DNA from: Streptomyces genisteinicus
GTDB taxonomy: Bacteria > Actinomycetota > Actinomycetes > Streptomycetales > Streptomycetaceae
Reading direction: 5' to 3'
Assembly (NCBI RefSeq): GCF_014489615.1
Contig: NZ_CP060825.1
Span: forward strand, 5,371,001 to 5,435,000
Length of the DNA: 64,000 nucleotides
Below the pieces are notes generated by a model, which saw nothing but the letters and a program-made list of their open reading frames with translations, made no database searches and was not told the DNA's origin. This document shows positions 1 to 9,981 of this stretch, piece after piece. The stretch's first letter is position 1, and each line of letters opens with the position of its first letter. The translations under genes were made by a program, and so were the position numbers.

Positions 1-103
1 ACTCCACCCCGGACAAACGACCGCGCCGGGTCCCGGCCCTACCGTGTGCAGTGAACGACGTGACAGCACACTCCCCACCTTCGGAAGGGCCGGAATCCGC
101 GAC

Positions 104-1549
104 ATGACTTCCACCCACGCCTTCTGGCTCGCCGGCCGCCAGGCCACCGGCGAGACCGCCTTCGACGTCACCTCCCCCTGGGACGGCCGCCTGGTCGGCA
201 GCGTCTCGGTGCCCACCGAGGCTCAGGTCGAGGAGGCCGTCGCGGCCGCGCACGCCGTGCTCGACGAGTTCGCCGCCACCCCGGCGCACGTGCGCGCCGC
301 CGCCCTCGACCACGTGTCGAAGCGGCTCGCCGAGCGCACCGAGGAGATCGCGCAGCTGATCTCGGCGGAGAACGGCAAGCCGGTCAAGTGGGCCCGGGGC
401 GAGGTCGGCCGTGCCGTGTCCGTCTTCCGGTTCGCCGCCGAGGAGGCCCGCCGGTTCAACGGCGGCGAGGCCCAGCGCCTCGACACCGACGCCGGCGGCC
501 AGGGACGCCTCGCGCTGACCCGCCGCATCCCCAAGGGCGTCGTCCTCGGCATCGCCCCGTTCAACTTCCCGCTGAACCTCAGCGCCCACAAGGTGGCCCC
601 CGCGATCGCGGTCGGCGCCCCGATCATCCTCAAGCCCGCCCCGGCCACGCCGATCTCCGCCCTGATCCTCGGCGAGCTGCTGGCCGAGACCGAGCTGCCC
701 GCAGGCTCCTGGTCGGTGCTCCCGGTTCCCAACGACCGCATGCCCGCCCTCGTCCGGGACGAGCGCCTGCCGGTCATCTCCTTCACGGGCTCCGGCCCGG
801 TCGGCTACGCGATCATGGACTCGGTGCCGCGCAAGCACTGCACCCTGGAGCTCGGCGGCAACGGCGCGGCCGTCGTCCTCGCCGACTGGTCGAGCGAGGC
901 CGATCTGGACTGGGCGGCGAGCCGCATCGCCACCTTCTCCAACTACCAGGGCGGCCAGTCCTGCATCTCCGTGCAGCGGGTCGTCGCCGACGCGAGCGTC
1001 TACGACCGCCTGCTCCCGAAGATCGTCGCCGCCGTCGAGGCCCAGGTCACCGGAGACCCGTCCGACGCCGCGACCGACGTCGGCCCGCTGGTCAGCGAGG
1101 ACGCCGCGAAGCGCGTCGAGGCGTGGGTCGACGAGGCCGTGCGCGACGGCGCCAAGCTGCTCACCGGCGGCACCCGCGACGGCGCGAGCTACGCGCCCAC
1201 CGTGCTCGTGGACCTCCCGGCCGGCACCACGCTCGCCTGCGAGGAGGTCTTCGGACCGGTCCTCAGCGTGGCCAGGGCCGACGGCGAGACCGAGGCCTTC
1301 GCCGCCGTCAACGACTCCCCGTACGGCCTCCAGGCCGGCGTTTTCACCCACGACCTGCAGACCGCCTTCCGCGCCCACCGGGCCCTGGAGGTCGGCGGCG
1401 TGATCATCGGCGACGTGCCCTCGTACCGCGCCGACCAGATGCCCTACGGCGGCGCCAAGCAGTCCGGCGTCGGCCGCGAGGGCGTCGCCTACGCGATGGA
1501 CGACTACACGTACGAGCGGGTGCTGGTCCTCACCGGCCTGGCGCTGTAA
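104..1549 (+). CDS. NAD(P)-dependent aldehyde dehydrogenase
   Basis: The 481-residue product has the length and motif order of the aldehyde dehydrogenase superfamily, cytosolic enzymes that oxidise aldehydes to acids with NAD(P). Visible motifs are the NFPLNL cofactor segment, the FTGSGPVG glycine turn, the general-base glutamate in LELGGN (about Glu249) and the catalytic cysteine in GGQSC (about Cys287). The NFPLNL form resembles the branch containing non-phosphorylating glyceraldehyde-3-phosphate and lactaldehyde dehydrogenases, but the substrate cannot be read from sequence. I chose ATG 104 because homology to the family starts there; an in-frame GTG at 44 would add 20 unrelated residues. 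The gene stands alone, followed by a strong hairpin. Family certain, substrate unknown. Confidence 0.9.
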   Translation: MTSTHAFWLAGRQATGETAFDVTSPWDGRLVGSVSVPTEAQVEEAVAAAHAVLDEFAATPAHVRAAALDHVSKRLAERTEEIAQLISAENGKPVKWARGEVGRAVSVFRFAAEEARRFNGGEAQRLDTDAGGQGRLALTRRIPKGVVLGIAPFNFPLNLSAHKVAPAIAVGAPIILKPAPATPISALILGELLAETELPAGSWSVLPVPNDRMPALVRDERLPVISFTGSGPVGYAIMDSVPRKHCTLELGGNGAAVVLADWSSEADLDWAASRIATFSNYQGGQSCISVQRVVADASVYDRLLPKIVAAVEAQVTGDPSDAATDVGPLVSEDAAKRVEAWVDEAVRDGAKLLTGGTRDGASYAPTVLVDLPAGTTLACEEVFGPVLSVARADGETEAFAAVNDSPYGLQAGVFTHDLQTAFRAHRALEVGGVIIGDVPSYRADQMPYGGAKQSGVGREGVAYAMDDYTYERVLVLTGLAL

Positions 1550-1564
1550 CGCCGTACGCGACCA

Positions 1565-1609
1565 CCGGAGCGGCCGGAGCCCGATGTGCGGGGGCTCCGG
1601 CCGCTCCGG
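1565..1609 (+). terminator. Hairpin terminator after the aldehyde dehydrogenase
   Basis: A perfect 18-bp inverted repeat (left arm begins CCGGAGCGGCC) with a 9-nt loop lies 15 nt past the stop codon. There is no U tract, as is usual for Streptomyces terminators. Confidence 0.75.
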
Positions 1610-1728
1610 CGTGCCCCGGGTGCCGTAGGCAGGCTGGTGGAGGTGCCCGTATTCGGGTAGTACGAACGAGTAGCACCGACTGGTACACGCCCCGGCAGTT
1701 TCCCCCGACTCGCGGCGAGGTGACCCTC

Positions 1729-3714
1729 ATGTCCGCCCCACCCGACAAGCCGATCGACACCGTCCCGGGCACCGCGGCCCCCAAGGACCCCGCCGCGCCC
1801 AAGGTCTCCGAACGGGAGGCGCGCGAGGTCGCCGAGGCCGCGCGCGAACAGGGCTGGCGCAAGCCCAGCTTCGCCAAGGAACTCTTCCTCGGACGCTTCC
1901 GGCTCGACCTGATCCACCCGCACCCGCTGCCCACCGGCGAGGCCACCCGGCGCGGCGAGGAGTTCCTGTCCCGGCTGCGCCGCTTCTGCGAGACACGGAT
2001 CGACGGCGCGCGGATCGAGCGGGACGCCCGCATCCCCGACGAGGTCATCGACGGCCTGCGGGAACTCGGCGCGCTCGGCATGAAGATCGACCCCCGCTAC
2101 GGCGGCCTCGGCCTCACCCAGGTCTACTACAACAAGGCCCTCGCGCTGGTCGGTTCGGTGAGCCCCGCGGTCGGCGCGCTGCTCTCGGCACACCAGTCCA
2201 TCGGCGTACCCCAGCCGCTCAAGCAGTTCGGCACCCAGGAGCAGAAGGACGCCTTCCTGCCCCGCCTGGCCCGTCACGACATCTCGGCCTTCCTGCTCAC
2301 CGAGCCCGACGTGGGCTCCGACCCCGCCCGGCTCGCCACCACTGCCGTCCCGGACGGCGACGACTACGTGATCGACGGCGTGAAGCTGTGGACCACCAAC
2401 GGCGTGGTCGCCGACCTCCTCGTCGTCATGGCCCGGGTGCCGCAGTCCGAAGGCCACCGGGGCGGCATCACCGCCTTCGTCGTCGAGGCGTCCGCCGAGG
2501 GCATCACCGTCGAGAACCGCAACGCCTTCATGGGCCTGCGCGGACTGGAGAACGGCGTCACCCGCTTCCACCGGGTCCGGGTGCCGGCGGCCAACCGCAT
2601 CGGCCCCGAGGGCGCCGGCCTGAAGATCGCCCTCACCACGCTGAACACCGGCCGGCTCTCGCTGCCCGCCATGTGCGTGGGTGCCGGCAAGTGGTGTCTG
2701 AAGATCGCCCGCGAGTGGTCCGCGGAACGCGAGCAGTGGGGCAGGCCGGTCGCCCGCCACGAGGCGGTGGGTGCCAAGATCTCCTTCATCGCCGCCACCA
2801 CCTTCGCCCTGGAGGCCGTCCTCGACCTCTCGTCGCAGATGGCCGACGAGGACCGCAACGACATCCGCATCGAGGCCGCCCTCGCCAAGCTGTACGGCTC
2901 CGAGATGGCCTGGCTGATGGCCGACGAACTCGTCCAGATCCGCGGCGGCCGCGGCTTCGAGACCGCCGAATCGCTCGCCGCCCGCGGCGAACGCGGCGTC
3001 CCCGCCGAGCAGTTGCTCCGCGACCTGCGCATCAACCGCATCTTCGAGGGCTCCACCGAGATCATGCACCTGCTGATCGCCCGCGAGGCGGTCGACGCCC
3101 ACCTCGCCGTCGCCGGGGACATCATCGACCCCGCCAAGCCCATGGCCGACAAGGCCAGGGCGGGCGCGAACGCGGCCGCCTTCTACGCCCGCTGGCTGCC
3201 GAAGCTCGTCGCGGGGCCCGGGCAGCTCCCCGGCGCCTACGCCGAGTTCCACCCCTCGGGCCACCCCGACCTCGCCGCCCACCTGCGGTACGTGGAACGC
3301 ACCTCCCGCAAGCTCGCCCGCTCCACGTTCTACGCCATGTCCCGCTGGCAGGGGCGGATGGAGACCAAGCAGGGCTTCCTCGGCCGGATCGTCGACATCG
3401 GGGCCGAGCTCTTCGCGATGAGCGCCGCCTGCGTGCGGGCCGAGCACCTGCGCGCGAGCGGCGACCACGGCCGCGAGGCGTACCAGCTGGCCGACGTCTT
3501 CTGCCGCCAGTCCCGGCTGCGGACCGAGGAACTGTTCGGCCGCCTCTGGTCCAACACCGACGACATCGACACCCAGGTCGTCAAGGGCGTGCTCTCCGGC
3601 ACCTACACCTGGCTGGAGGCCGGCATCGTCGACCCCAGCAGCGACGGCCCCTGGATCGCCGACGCCACCCCCGGCCCCCCGGCCCGGGAGAACGTCCACC
3701 GCCCCATCCCCTGA
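1729..3714 (+). CDS. Long-form acyl-CoA dehydrogenase (FadE family)
   Basis: At 661 residues this flavoenzyme is much longer than the usual 380-residue acyl-CoA dehydrogenase and resembles the VLCAD/ACAD9-like group with an extra helical C-terminal domain. It would catalyse the first, FAD-dependent alpha,beta-dehydrogenation of acyl-CoA in beta-oxidation. The middle holds the family signatures LLTEPDVGSDPA and KLWTTNG; RGGRGFE and the IFEGSTEI segment follow, the latter carrying the probable catalytic base near Glu440. About the last 190 residues are the additional domain. Start ATG 1729; an in-frame GTG three codons earlier (1720) is equally possible. A perfect hairpin follows the stop codon, so it is probably monocistronic. 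Chain-length preference cannot be predicted. Confidence 0.9.
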   Translation: MSAPPDKPIDTVPGTAAPKDPAAPKVSEREAREVAEAAREQGWRKPSFAKELFLGRFRLDLIHPHPLPTGEATRRGEEFLSRLRRFCETRIDGARIERDARIPDEVIDGLRELGALGMKIDPRYGGLGLTQVYYNKALALVGSVSPAVGALLSAHQSIGVPQPLKQFGTQEQKDAFLPRLARHDISAFLLTEPDVGSDPARLATTAVPDGDDYVIDGVKLWTTNGVVADLLVVMARVPQSEGHRGGITAFVVEASAEGITVENRNAFMGLRGLENGVTRFHRVRVPAANRIGPEGAGLKIALTTLNTGRLSLPAMCVGAGKWCLKIAREWSAEREQWGRPVARHEAVGAKISFIAATTFALEAVLDLSSQMADEDRNDIRIEAALAKLYGSEMAWLMADELVQIRGGRGFETAESLAARGERGVPAEQLLRDLRINRIFEGSTEIMHLLIAREAVDAHLAVAGDIIDPAKPMADKARAGANAAAFYARWLPKLVAGPGQLPGAYAEFHPSGHPDLAAHLRYVERTSRKLARSTFYAMSRWQGRMETKQGFLGRIVDIGAELFAMSAACVRAEHLRASGDHGREAYQLADVFCRQSRLRTEELFGRLWSNTDDIDTQVVKGVLSGTYTWLEAGIVDPSSDGPWIADATPGPPARENVHRPIP

Positions 3715-3731
3715 CACCCCCGGCCACCCCC

Positions 3732-3764
3732 GCGGGGCGCGTCCACACACTGGACGCGCCCCGC
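3732..3764 (+). terminator. Hairpin terminator after the acyl-CoA dehydrogenase
   Basis: Perfect 14-bp inverted repeat (GCGGGGCGCGTCCA and its complement) around a CACAC loop, 17 nt after the stop codon and before the next gene's start at 3798. Confidence 0.75.
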
Positions 3765-3797
3765 CCCCGTGCGCCCGGACCGGCAGGATGGGCACAC

Positions 3798-5039
3798 GTG
3801 ACCGTCATCGACATCCCCGGCTCCAAGTCCGTCACCGCCCGCGCCCTGTTCCTCGCAGCGGCCGCCGACGGGACCACCACGCTGCTGCGGCCCCTGGCCT
3901 CGGACGACACCGAAGGGTTCGCCGAGGGCCTGAGCGCACTCGGCTACGGGATCGAACGGGACACCGGGGCCTGGCGCATCGAGGGCCGGCCCGAGGGGCC
4001 GGCCGTCGCCGAGGCCGACGTCCACTGCCGGGACGGCGCCACCACCGCCCGCTTCCTGCCCACACTCGCCGCCGCCGGCGCCTTCGGCACCTACCGGTTC
4101 GACGCCTCGGCGCAGATGCGCCGCCGCCCGCTCGGACCGCTCACCAGCGCGCTGCGCACCCTCGGCGTCGACCTGCGCCACGAGGGCGCCGAGGGGCACC
4201 ACCCGCTGACCGTCGCCGCCCGCGGCATAAAGGGCGGCGAGCTCACCCTGGACGCCGGGCAGTCGTCCCAGTACCTGACGGCGCTCCTGATGCTGGGCCC
4301 GCTCACCGCCGAAGGACTGCGGATCACCGTCACCGACCTGGTCTCCGCGCCCTACGTGGAGATCACCCTCGCGATGATGCGCAGCTTCGGCGTCGAGGTG
4401 GCGCGCGAGGGCGACGTGTTCACCGTGCCGCCCGGCGGCTACCGCGCCACCACGTACGCCGTCGAACCGGACGCCTCCACGGCGAGCTACTTCTTCGCCG
4501 CGGCCGCCCTGACACCCGGCCGCGAGGTCACCGTCCCGGGTCTCGGCACCGGTGCCCTCCAGGGCGACCTCGGCTTCGTGGACGTCCTCGGCCGGATGGG
4601 CGCCGACGTCCGGATCACCGAGGACGCCACCACCGTCCGCGGCCCCGAGCGGCTCGCCGGCCTGACCGTCACCATGCGCGACATCTCCGACACGATGCCG
4701 ACCCTCGCCGGGATCGCCCCCTTCGCCGACGGGCCGGTCCGCATCGAGGACGTCGCCAACACCCGGGTCAAGGAGTGCGACCGGCTCGACGCCTGCGCCG
4801 AGAACCTGACCCGGCTCGGCGTCACCGCGCGCACCGGCCCCGACTGGATCGGGATCGAGCCCGGCACCCCCCGCGCGGCGGAGATCGCCACCCACGGCGA
4901 CCACCGCATCGTCATGTCCTTCGCGGTCACCGGCCTGCGCACGCCCGGCATCACGTTCGACGACCCCGGCTGCGTGCGCAAGACCTTCCCCGGCTTCCAC
5001 GAGGCCTTCGCGGATCTGCGAAAGGCCTGGCGGGCCTGA
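3798..5039 (+). CDS. aroA: EPSP synthase family protein (3-phosphoshikimate 1-carboxyvinyltransferase), class II-like active site
   Basis: The 413-residue product carries the EPSP synthase active-site set: GSKS with Lys10 and Ser11, Arg15, Asp298 in DISDTMPT, Glu326 and Arg329 in RVKECDRL, Arg370 in GDHR and Lys395 in RKTFP. The family transfers enolpyruvyl from PEP to shikimate 3-phosphate in chorismate biosynthesis. The PEP-site loop reads DGATTARF at residues 79-86, so Ala81 sits where E. coli has Gly96, as in class II glyphosate-tolerant enzymes, and the usual Pro after the Arg is Phe. TNR in the first motif is TAR. It is not near other shikimate genes and looks unlike the Streptomyces AroA I remember, so it may be a second copy. 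Start is GTG 3798. Family certain, physiological role inferred. Confidence 0.85.
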   Translation: MTVIDIPGSKSVTARALFLAAAADGTTTLLRPLASDDTEGFAEGLSALGYGIERDTGAWRIEGRPEGPAVAEADVHCRDGATTARFLPTLAAAGAFGTYRFDASAQMRRRPLGPLTSALRTLGVDLRHEGAEGHHPLTVAARGIKGGELTLDAGQSSQYLTALLMLGPLTAEGLRITVTDLVSAPYVEITLAMMRSFGVEVAREGDVFTVPPGGYRATTYAVEPDASTASYFFAAAALTPGREVTVPGLGTGALQGDLGFVDVLGRMGADVRITEDATTVRGPERLAGLTVTMRDISDTMPTLAGIAPFADGPVRIEDVANTRVKECDRLDACAENLTRLGVTARTGPDWIGIEPGTPRAAEIATHGDHRIVMSFAVTGLRTPGITFDDPGCVRKTFPGFHEAFADLRKAWRA

Positions 5040-5123
5040 GGACGGGTGGCCCACAATCGTCAGGCGATCACCTCGCCGCGACCGCACGCGGACGGGCAGG
5101 GACACCAGGGGAGCGGGGCACGG

Positions 5124-5864
5124 ATGTTCGGCAGGGGAACGGCCCGGAGGGGCCGCGCGGTGACCGGCGTCGCCGTGGCCGCGGTGCTGGCGACGACGGC
5201 CGCCTGCGGCGGGGGCGGCGACCCGGAGCGCGGGAGGCCCGCCTCCTCCGCGCCCGCCCCCGACCCGGCCCCGCCCGCGGCGGACGGCCTGGAGGCCGCG
5301 GCGCTCGCCGACGGGCTGCGCATCGGGCCCTACGCCGTGCGCGCGCCGGAGGAGCCCCCGTTCAGCGAGAACTACACCGCCGATCCCGCCTCCTGCCAGC
5401 CGCTGGTGAGCCTCGCTCCGGGCGCCACCGCCCACGACCCGGTCGCCGAGGTCCACCGGGAGGCCGACATCCCGGAGGAGGCCGTCGGCATCGGCGTCCT
5501 CGTCCAGCTGCGCACCTACGAGGGCGACGGCGCCGCCGCCGTCCTGCGCGGCCTCGCCGCCGCGGGGGAGTCCTGCGCCGGCGGCTTCACCGAGGTCCGC
5601 ACCCTCGCCCGCGCGAAGGTGCTCTCCGTCGAGCCCGTCGAGGCCCCCGACCTCGGCGACGAGGCGAAGGCGTTCCGCATCACGGTCCGGGACGTGAAGG
5701 AGGACCTGAGGCTGTACGAGTACCTGACCGTCGTGCGGTCGGGCCGGACGACCCTCTCCTTCCGCGCCGACTACATGGGCACGAAGGACGTCGGCGGTGT
5801 GCCGGAGGAGATCGTCGAGGCCCAGTGGAAGCAGTTCACCGACGCGGGATCCGGCGTGGCCTAG
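5124..5864 (+). CDS. Predicted secreted lipoprotein of unknown function
   Basis: The 246-residue product starts with basic residues, a hydrophobic stretch (VTGVAVAAVLATTA) and a lipobox-like TAAC, so it is probably lipidated on Cys and held on the outer face of the membrane. A Pro/Ala-rich linker of about 25 residues follows, then a soluble domain of about 180 residues with a few cysteines. I do not recognise the domain. ATG 5124 follows a purine-rich GGGGAGCGGGG stretch and puts the signal peptide at the very N-terminus; the longer reading from 5046 would bury it. It lies 66 nt upstream of dxr on the same strand, but nothing connects the functions. Confidence 0.75.
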   Translation: MFGRGTARRGRAVTGVAVAAVLATTAACGGGGDPERGRPASSAPAPDPAPPAADGLEAAALADGLRIGPYAVRAPEEPPFSENYTADPASCQPLVSLAPGATAHDPVAEVHREADIPEEAVGIGVLVQLRTYEGDGAAAVLRGLAAAGESCAGGFTEVRTLARAKVLSVEPVEAPDLGDEAKAFRITVRDVKEDLRLYEYLTVVRSGRTTLSFRADYMGTKDVGGVPEEIVEAQWKQFTDAGSGVA

Positions 5865-5930
5865 CATTCGGGTCCCACGGGCGGGGGACACCCTGTCGGG
5901 ACGGACAGCTTCTGCGTCCACAATGGGGGG

Positions 5931-7202
5931 ATGAGCGACAGCCCATCACCCCTCGCCGATCCGCACCTGGTCTTCGACCCCACGCCGGGGCGGCGCGACG
6001 TCGTCGTCCTCGGCTCGACCGGGTCCATCGGCACGCAGGCGATCGACCTCGTCCTGCGCAACCCCGACCGCTTCCGCGTCACCGCGCTGTCCGCCGCGGG
6101 CGGCCGGGTCGGCCTCCTGGCCGAGCAGGCCCGCGCCCTGGACGTCCGGACCGTGGCCGTCGCCCGCGAGGACGCCGTGCCCGCGCTCCGCGAGGCGCTG
6201 CGCGAGCGGTACGGCGCCGAGCCGCTGCCGGAGATCCTGGCGGGCCCGGACGCGGCCACCGACCTCGCGGCCTCCGAGTGCCACACCGTGCTCAACGGGA
6301 TCACCGGTTCCATCGGCCTCGCGCCGACCCTCGCCGCCCTCGAAGCCGGCCGCACCCTCGCGCTGGCCAACAAGGAATCGCTCATCGTCGGCGGCCCGCT
6401 GGTCAAGGCGGTTGCCAGGCCCGGCCAGATCATCCCGGTCGACTCCGAGCACGCGGCCCTCTTCCAGGCCCTCGCCGCCGGCACCCGCGCCGACGTCCGC
6501 AAGCTCGTGGTCACCGCCTCCGGCGGCCCCTTCCGCGGCCGCACCCGGGCCGAGCTGGAGAACGTCACCCCGAAGGACGCGCTCGCGCACCCCACCTGGG
6601 CCATGGGCCCGGTGATCACCGTCAACAGCGCGACACTCGTCAACAAGGGCCTGGAGGTGATCGAGGCCCATCTGCTCTACGACATCCCCTTCGACCGCAT
6701 CGAGGTCGTCGTCCATCCGCAGTCGTACGTCCACTCGATGGTGGAGTTCGAGGACGGCTCCACCCTCGCCCAGGCCACCCCGCCGGACATGCGGGGGCCG
6801 ATCGCCATCGGCGTCGGCTGGCCCGAGCGGGTGCCCGGCGCCGCCCCCGCCTTCGACTGGTCCACCGCCTCGACCTGGGAGTTCTTCCCCCTGGACGACG
6901 AGGCCTTCCCCTCGGTGGGACTCGCCCGGCACGTGGGCGCGCTGGGCGGTACGGCCCCGGCGGTGTTCAATGCGGCGAACGAGGAGTGCGTGGAGGCATT
7001 CCTCGCCGGACGGCTGCCGTTCAACGCCATCATGGATACGGTCACCGAAGTGGTTTCCGAGCACGGCGTCCCCGCCGCGGGAACCTCGCTCACGGTGGCG
7101 GACGTCCTCGAAGCGGACGCCTGGGCCCGCGCCCGGGCCCGTGAGACGGCAGCGAAGTACGCCCACAGCGGCGACGAACGGCCTGCGGAGGCTCGCGCAT
7201 GA
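5931..7202 (+). CDS. dxr: 1-deoxy-D-xylulose 5-phosphate reductoisomerase
   Basis: This cytosolic enzyme makes 2-C-methyl-D-erythritol 4-phosphate from DXP using NADPH, the first committed step of the MEP isoprenoid pathway. The 423-residue length fits. The N-terminal Rossmann motif is GSTGSIGTQAIDL, and the active-site segments LANKES, PVDSEH, SGGPFRG, HPTWAMG and VHPQSYVHS are all present. The first 23 or so residues precede the Rossmann fold and are not conserved. The stop codon overlaps the start of the next gene (ATGA at 7199-7202), so the membrane protease is translationally coupled to it; ispG, another MEP gene, follows the protease. Confidence 0.97.
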   Translation: MSDSPSPLADPHLVFDPTPGRRDVVVLGSTGSIGTQAIDLVLRNPDRFRVTALSAAGGRVGLLAEQARALDVRTVAVAREDAVPALREALRERYGAEPLPEILAGPDAATDLAASECHTVLNGITGSIGLAPTLAALEAGRTLALANKESLIVGGPLVKAVARPGQIIPVDSEHAALFQALAAGTRADVRKLVVTASGGPFRGRTRAELENVTPKDALAHPTWAMGPVITVNSATLVNKGLEVIEAHLLYDIPFDRIEVVVHPQSYVHSMVEFEDGSTLAQATPPDMRGPIAIGVGWPERVPGAAPAFDWSTASTWEFFPLDDEAFPSVGLARHVGALGGTAPAVFNAANEECVEAFLAGRLPFNAIMDTVTEVVSEHGVPAAGTSLTVADVLEADAWARARARETAAKYAHSGDERPAEARA

Positions 7203-8497
7203 CGATTCTGTTGACGGTCCTCGGCATAGTGCTGTTCGGCGTGGGGCTGCTGTTCTCCATCGCCTGGCACGAGCTGGGCCATCTGTCGACGGCGAAGATG
7301 TTCGGCATCCGTGTGCCGCAGTACATGGTCGGCTTCGGGCCGACCCTGTTCTCCCGGCACAAGGGCGAGACCGAGTACGGCATCAAGGCCATCCCGATGG
7401 GCGGCTACATCCGCATGATCGGGATGTTCCCGCCCGGTGCGGACGGCCGGATCGAGGCCCGCAGCACCTCCCCGTGGCGGGGCATGATCGAGGACGCCCG
7501 GTCCGCCGCGTACGAGGAGCTCCAGCCCGGCGACGAGACGCGGCTGTTCTACACGCGCAAGCCCTGGAAGCGCGTGATCGTCATGTTCGCCGGGCCGTTC
7601 ATGAACCTGGTACTCGCCGTGGCGATCTTCCTCGGCGTGCTGATGAGCTTCGGCACGCCGGTGCAGACCACCGAGGTCGCGGGCGTCCAGCAGTGCGTCA
7701 TCGAGCAGAGCGAGAAGCGCGACACCTGCGCGCCCGGCGACCCCGAGTCCCCGGCCGCGCTCGCCGGGCTGAAGGAGGGCGACAGGATCACCGCCTTCGC
7801 GGGCAAGCCGGTCGACGACTGGAACACCCTCTCCCAGCGCATCCGGGAGACCATCGGCCCCGCCACGATCACCGTGGAACGCGACGGCGCCGAGCAGACG
7901 CTCAGCGCGACGCTCATCGAGAACAAGGTCGTCAGGAAGGACTCCGACGGGGAGGTCGTCGAAGGCTTCGAGACCGCCGGCTACCTCGGTTTCGCCGCGA
8001 AGACGGAGATCCTCCCGCAGTCCTTCGGCGCCTCCGTCGAGCGCATGGGCGACATGATCGAGAACGGCGTCGAGTCGGTCATCGCCCTGCCCACCAAGGT
8101 TCCCGACCTGTGGGACGCGGCCTTCGGCGACGGCGAGCGCAAGGACGACTCGCCCGTCGGCGTGGTCGGCGCGGCCCGGATCAGCGGCGAGGTGCTGAAC
8201 CTCGACATGCCGACGCAGAACATCGTCGCCACGTTCCTGATGCTGCTGGCCGGCTTCAACCTGTCGCTGTTCCTCTTCAACATGCTGCCCCTGCTGCCCC
8301 TGGACGGCGGCCACATCGCCGGCGCCCTGTGGGAGTCGGTCCGGCGCGGCTTCGCCAAGCTGTTCAGGCGGCCCGACCCGGGGCCGTTCGACGTGGCGAA
8401 GCTGATGCCCGTCGCCTACGTGGTCGCAGGCATCTTCATCTGCTTCACGCTGCTCGTGCTCGTCGCGGACATCGTCAACCCGGTGAAGATCAGCTGA
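7199..8497 (+). CDS. rseP: Site-2 intramembrane zinc metalloprotease (RseP/Rip1 family)
   Basis: A 432-residue polytopic protease of the M50 family, which cleaves transmembrane substrates such as anti-sigma factors within the membrane. The zinc motif HELGH is at residues 24-28 in the first membrane segment, and the third ligand lies in the C-terminal LDGGH motif preceded by NMLPLLP. A PDZ-like domain occupies roughly residues 175-260, after the GPFMNLVLAV membrane segment. The ATGA overlap with dxr and the placement before ispG follow the gene order seen in many actinobacteria. Its substrate in this organism is not evident; no anti-sigma factor gene is nearby. A hairpin follows it. Confidence 0.93.
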   Translation: MTILLTVLGIVLFGVGLLFSIAWHELGHLSTAKMFGIRVPQYMVGFGPTLFSRHKGETEYGIKAIPMGGYIRMIGMFPPGADGRIEARSTSPWRGMIEDARSAAYEELQPGDETRLFYTRKPWKRVIVMFAGPFMNLVLAVAIFLGVLMSFGTPVQTTEVAGVQQCVIEQSEKRDTCAPGDPESPAALAGLKEGDRITAFAGKPVDDWNTLSQRIRETIGPATITVERDGAEQTLSATLIENKVVRKDSDGEVVEGFETAGYLGFAAKTEILPQSFGASVERMGDMIENGVESVIALPTKVPDLWDAAFGDGERKDDSPVGVVGAARISGEVLNLDMPTQNIVATFLMLLAGFNLSLFLFNMLPLLPLDGGHIAGALWESVRRGFAKLFRRPDPGPFDVAKLMPVAYVVAGIFICFTLLVLVADIVNPVKIS

Positions 8498-8512
8498 CGG
8501 GAGCACCCGTAC

Positions 8513-8543
8513 GACGGCCGGACACCCTTCGTGTCCGGCCGTC
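8513..8543 (+). terminator. Hairpin terminator between the protease gene and ispG
   Basis: Perfect 13-bp inverted repeat (GACGGCCGGACAC) with loop CCTTC, followed by CCCTTT. It suggests that ispG has its own promoter in 8544-8659. Confidence 0.75.
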
Positions 8544-8659
8544 CCCTTTGGGGGGACATCGGTGTGCGATGTGCCCGGCCGAACGCCAGTGCCGTAATCT
8601 CGGGTGCTGGAGCCCGCCGATCTCGGGACCTCGATCCATACCTTGGGGTTGCACAGCAG

Positions 8660-9817
<1,158 letters not shown>

Positions 9818-9833
9818 CCGGCGCCGGGCATCA

Positions 9834-9866
9834 CGTGGGCCCCGCGGCCGAGCCGCGGGGCCCACG
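9834..9866 (+). terminator. Hairpin terminator after ispG
   Basis: Perfect 14-bp inverted repeat (CGTGGGCCCCGCGG) with a 5-nt CCGAG loop, 17 nt after the stop codon. Confidence 0.75.
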
Positions 9867-9981
9867 CCCGTCCCCGCCGCATTCCGGCCCCGCGGGCACC
9901 CGCGCCCTCCCGCCGGAGGCAGACGGGCCGGGTCGGCGGGTACAGTGCCATGACCAGCGAACCGTATGGTGAGGCCCTCTC

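Noticed and set aside
1504..3795. Minus-strand open frame of 763 codons over the acyl-CoA dehydrogenase
   Set aside because: Antisense shadow; the plus-strand product has clear family motifs.
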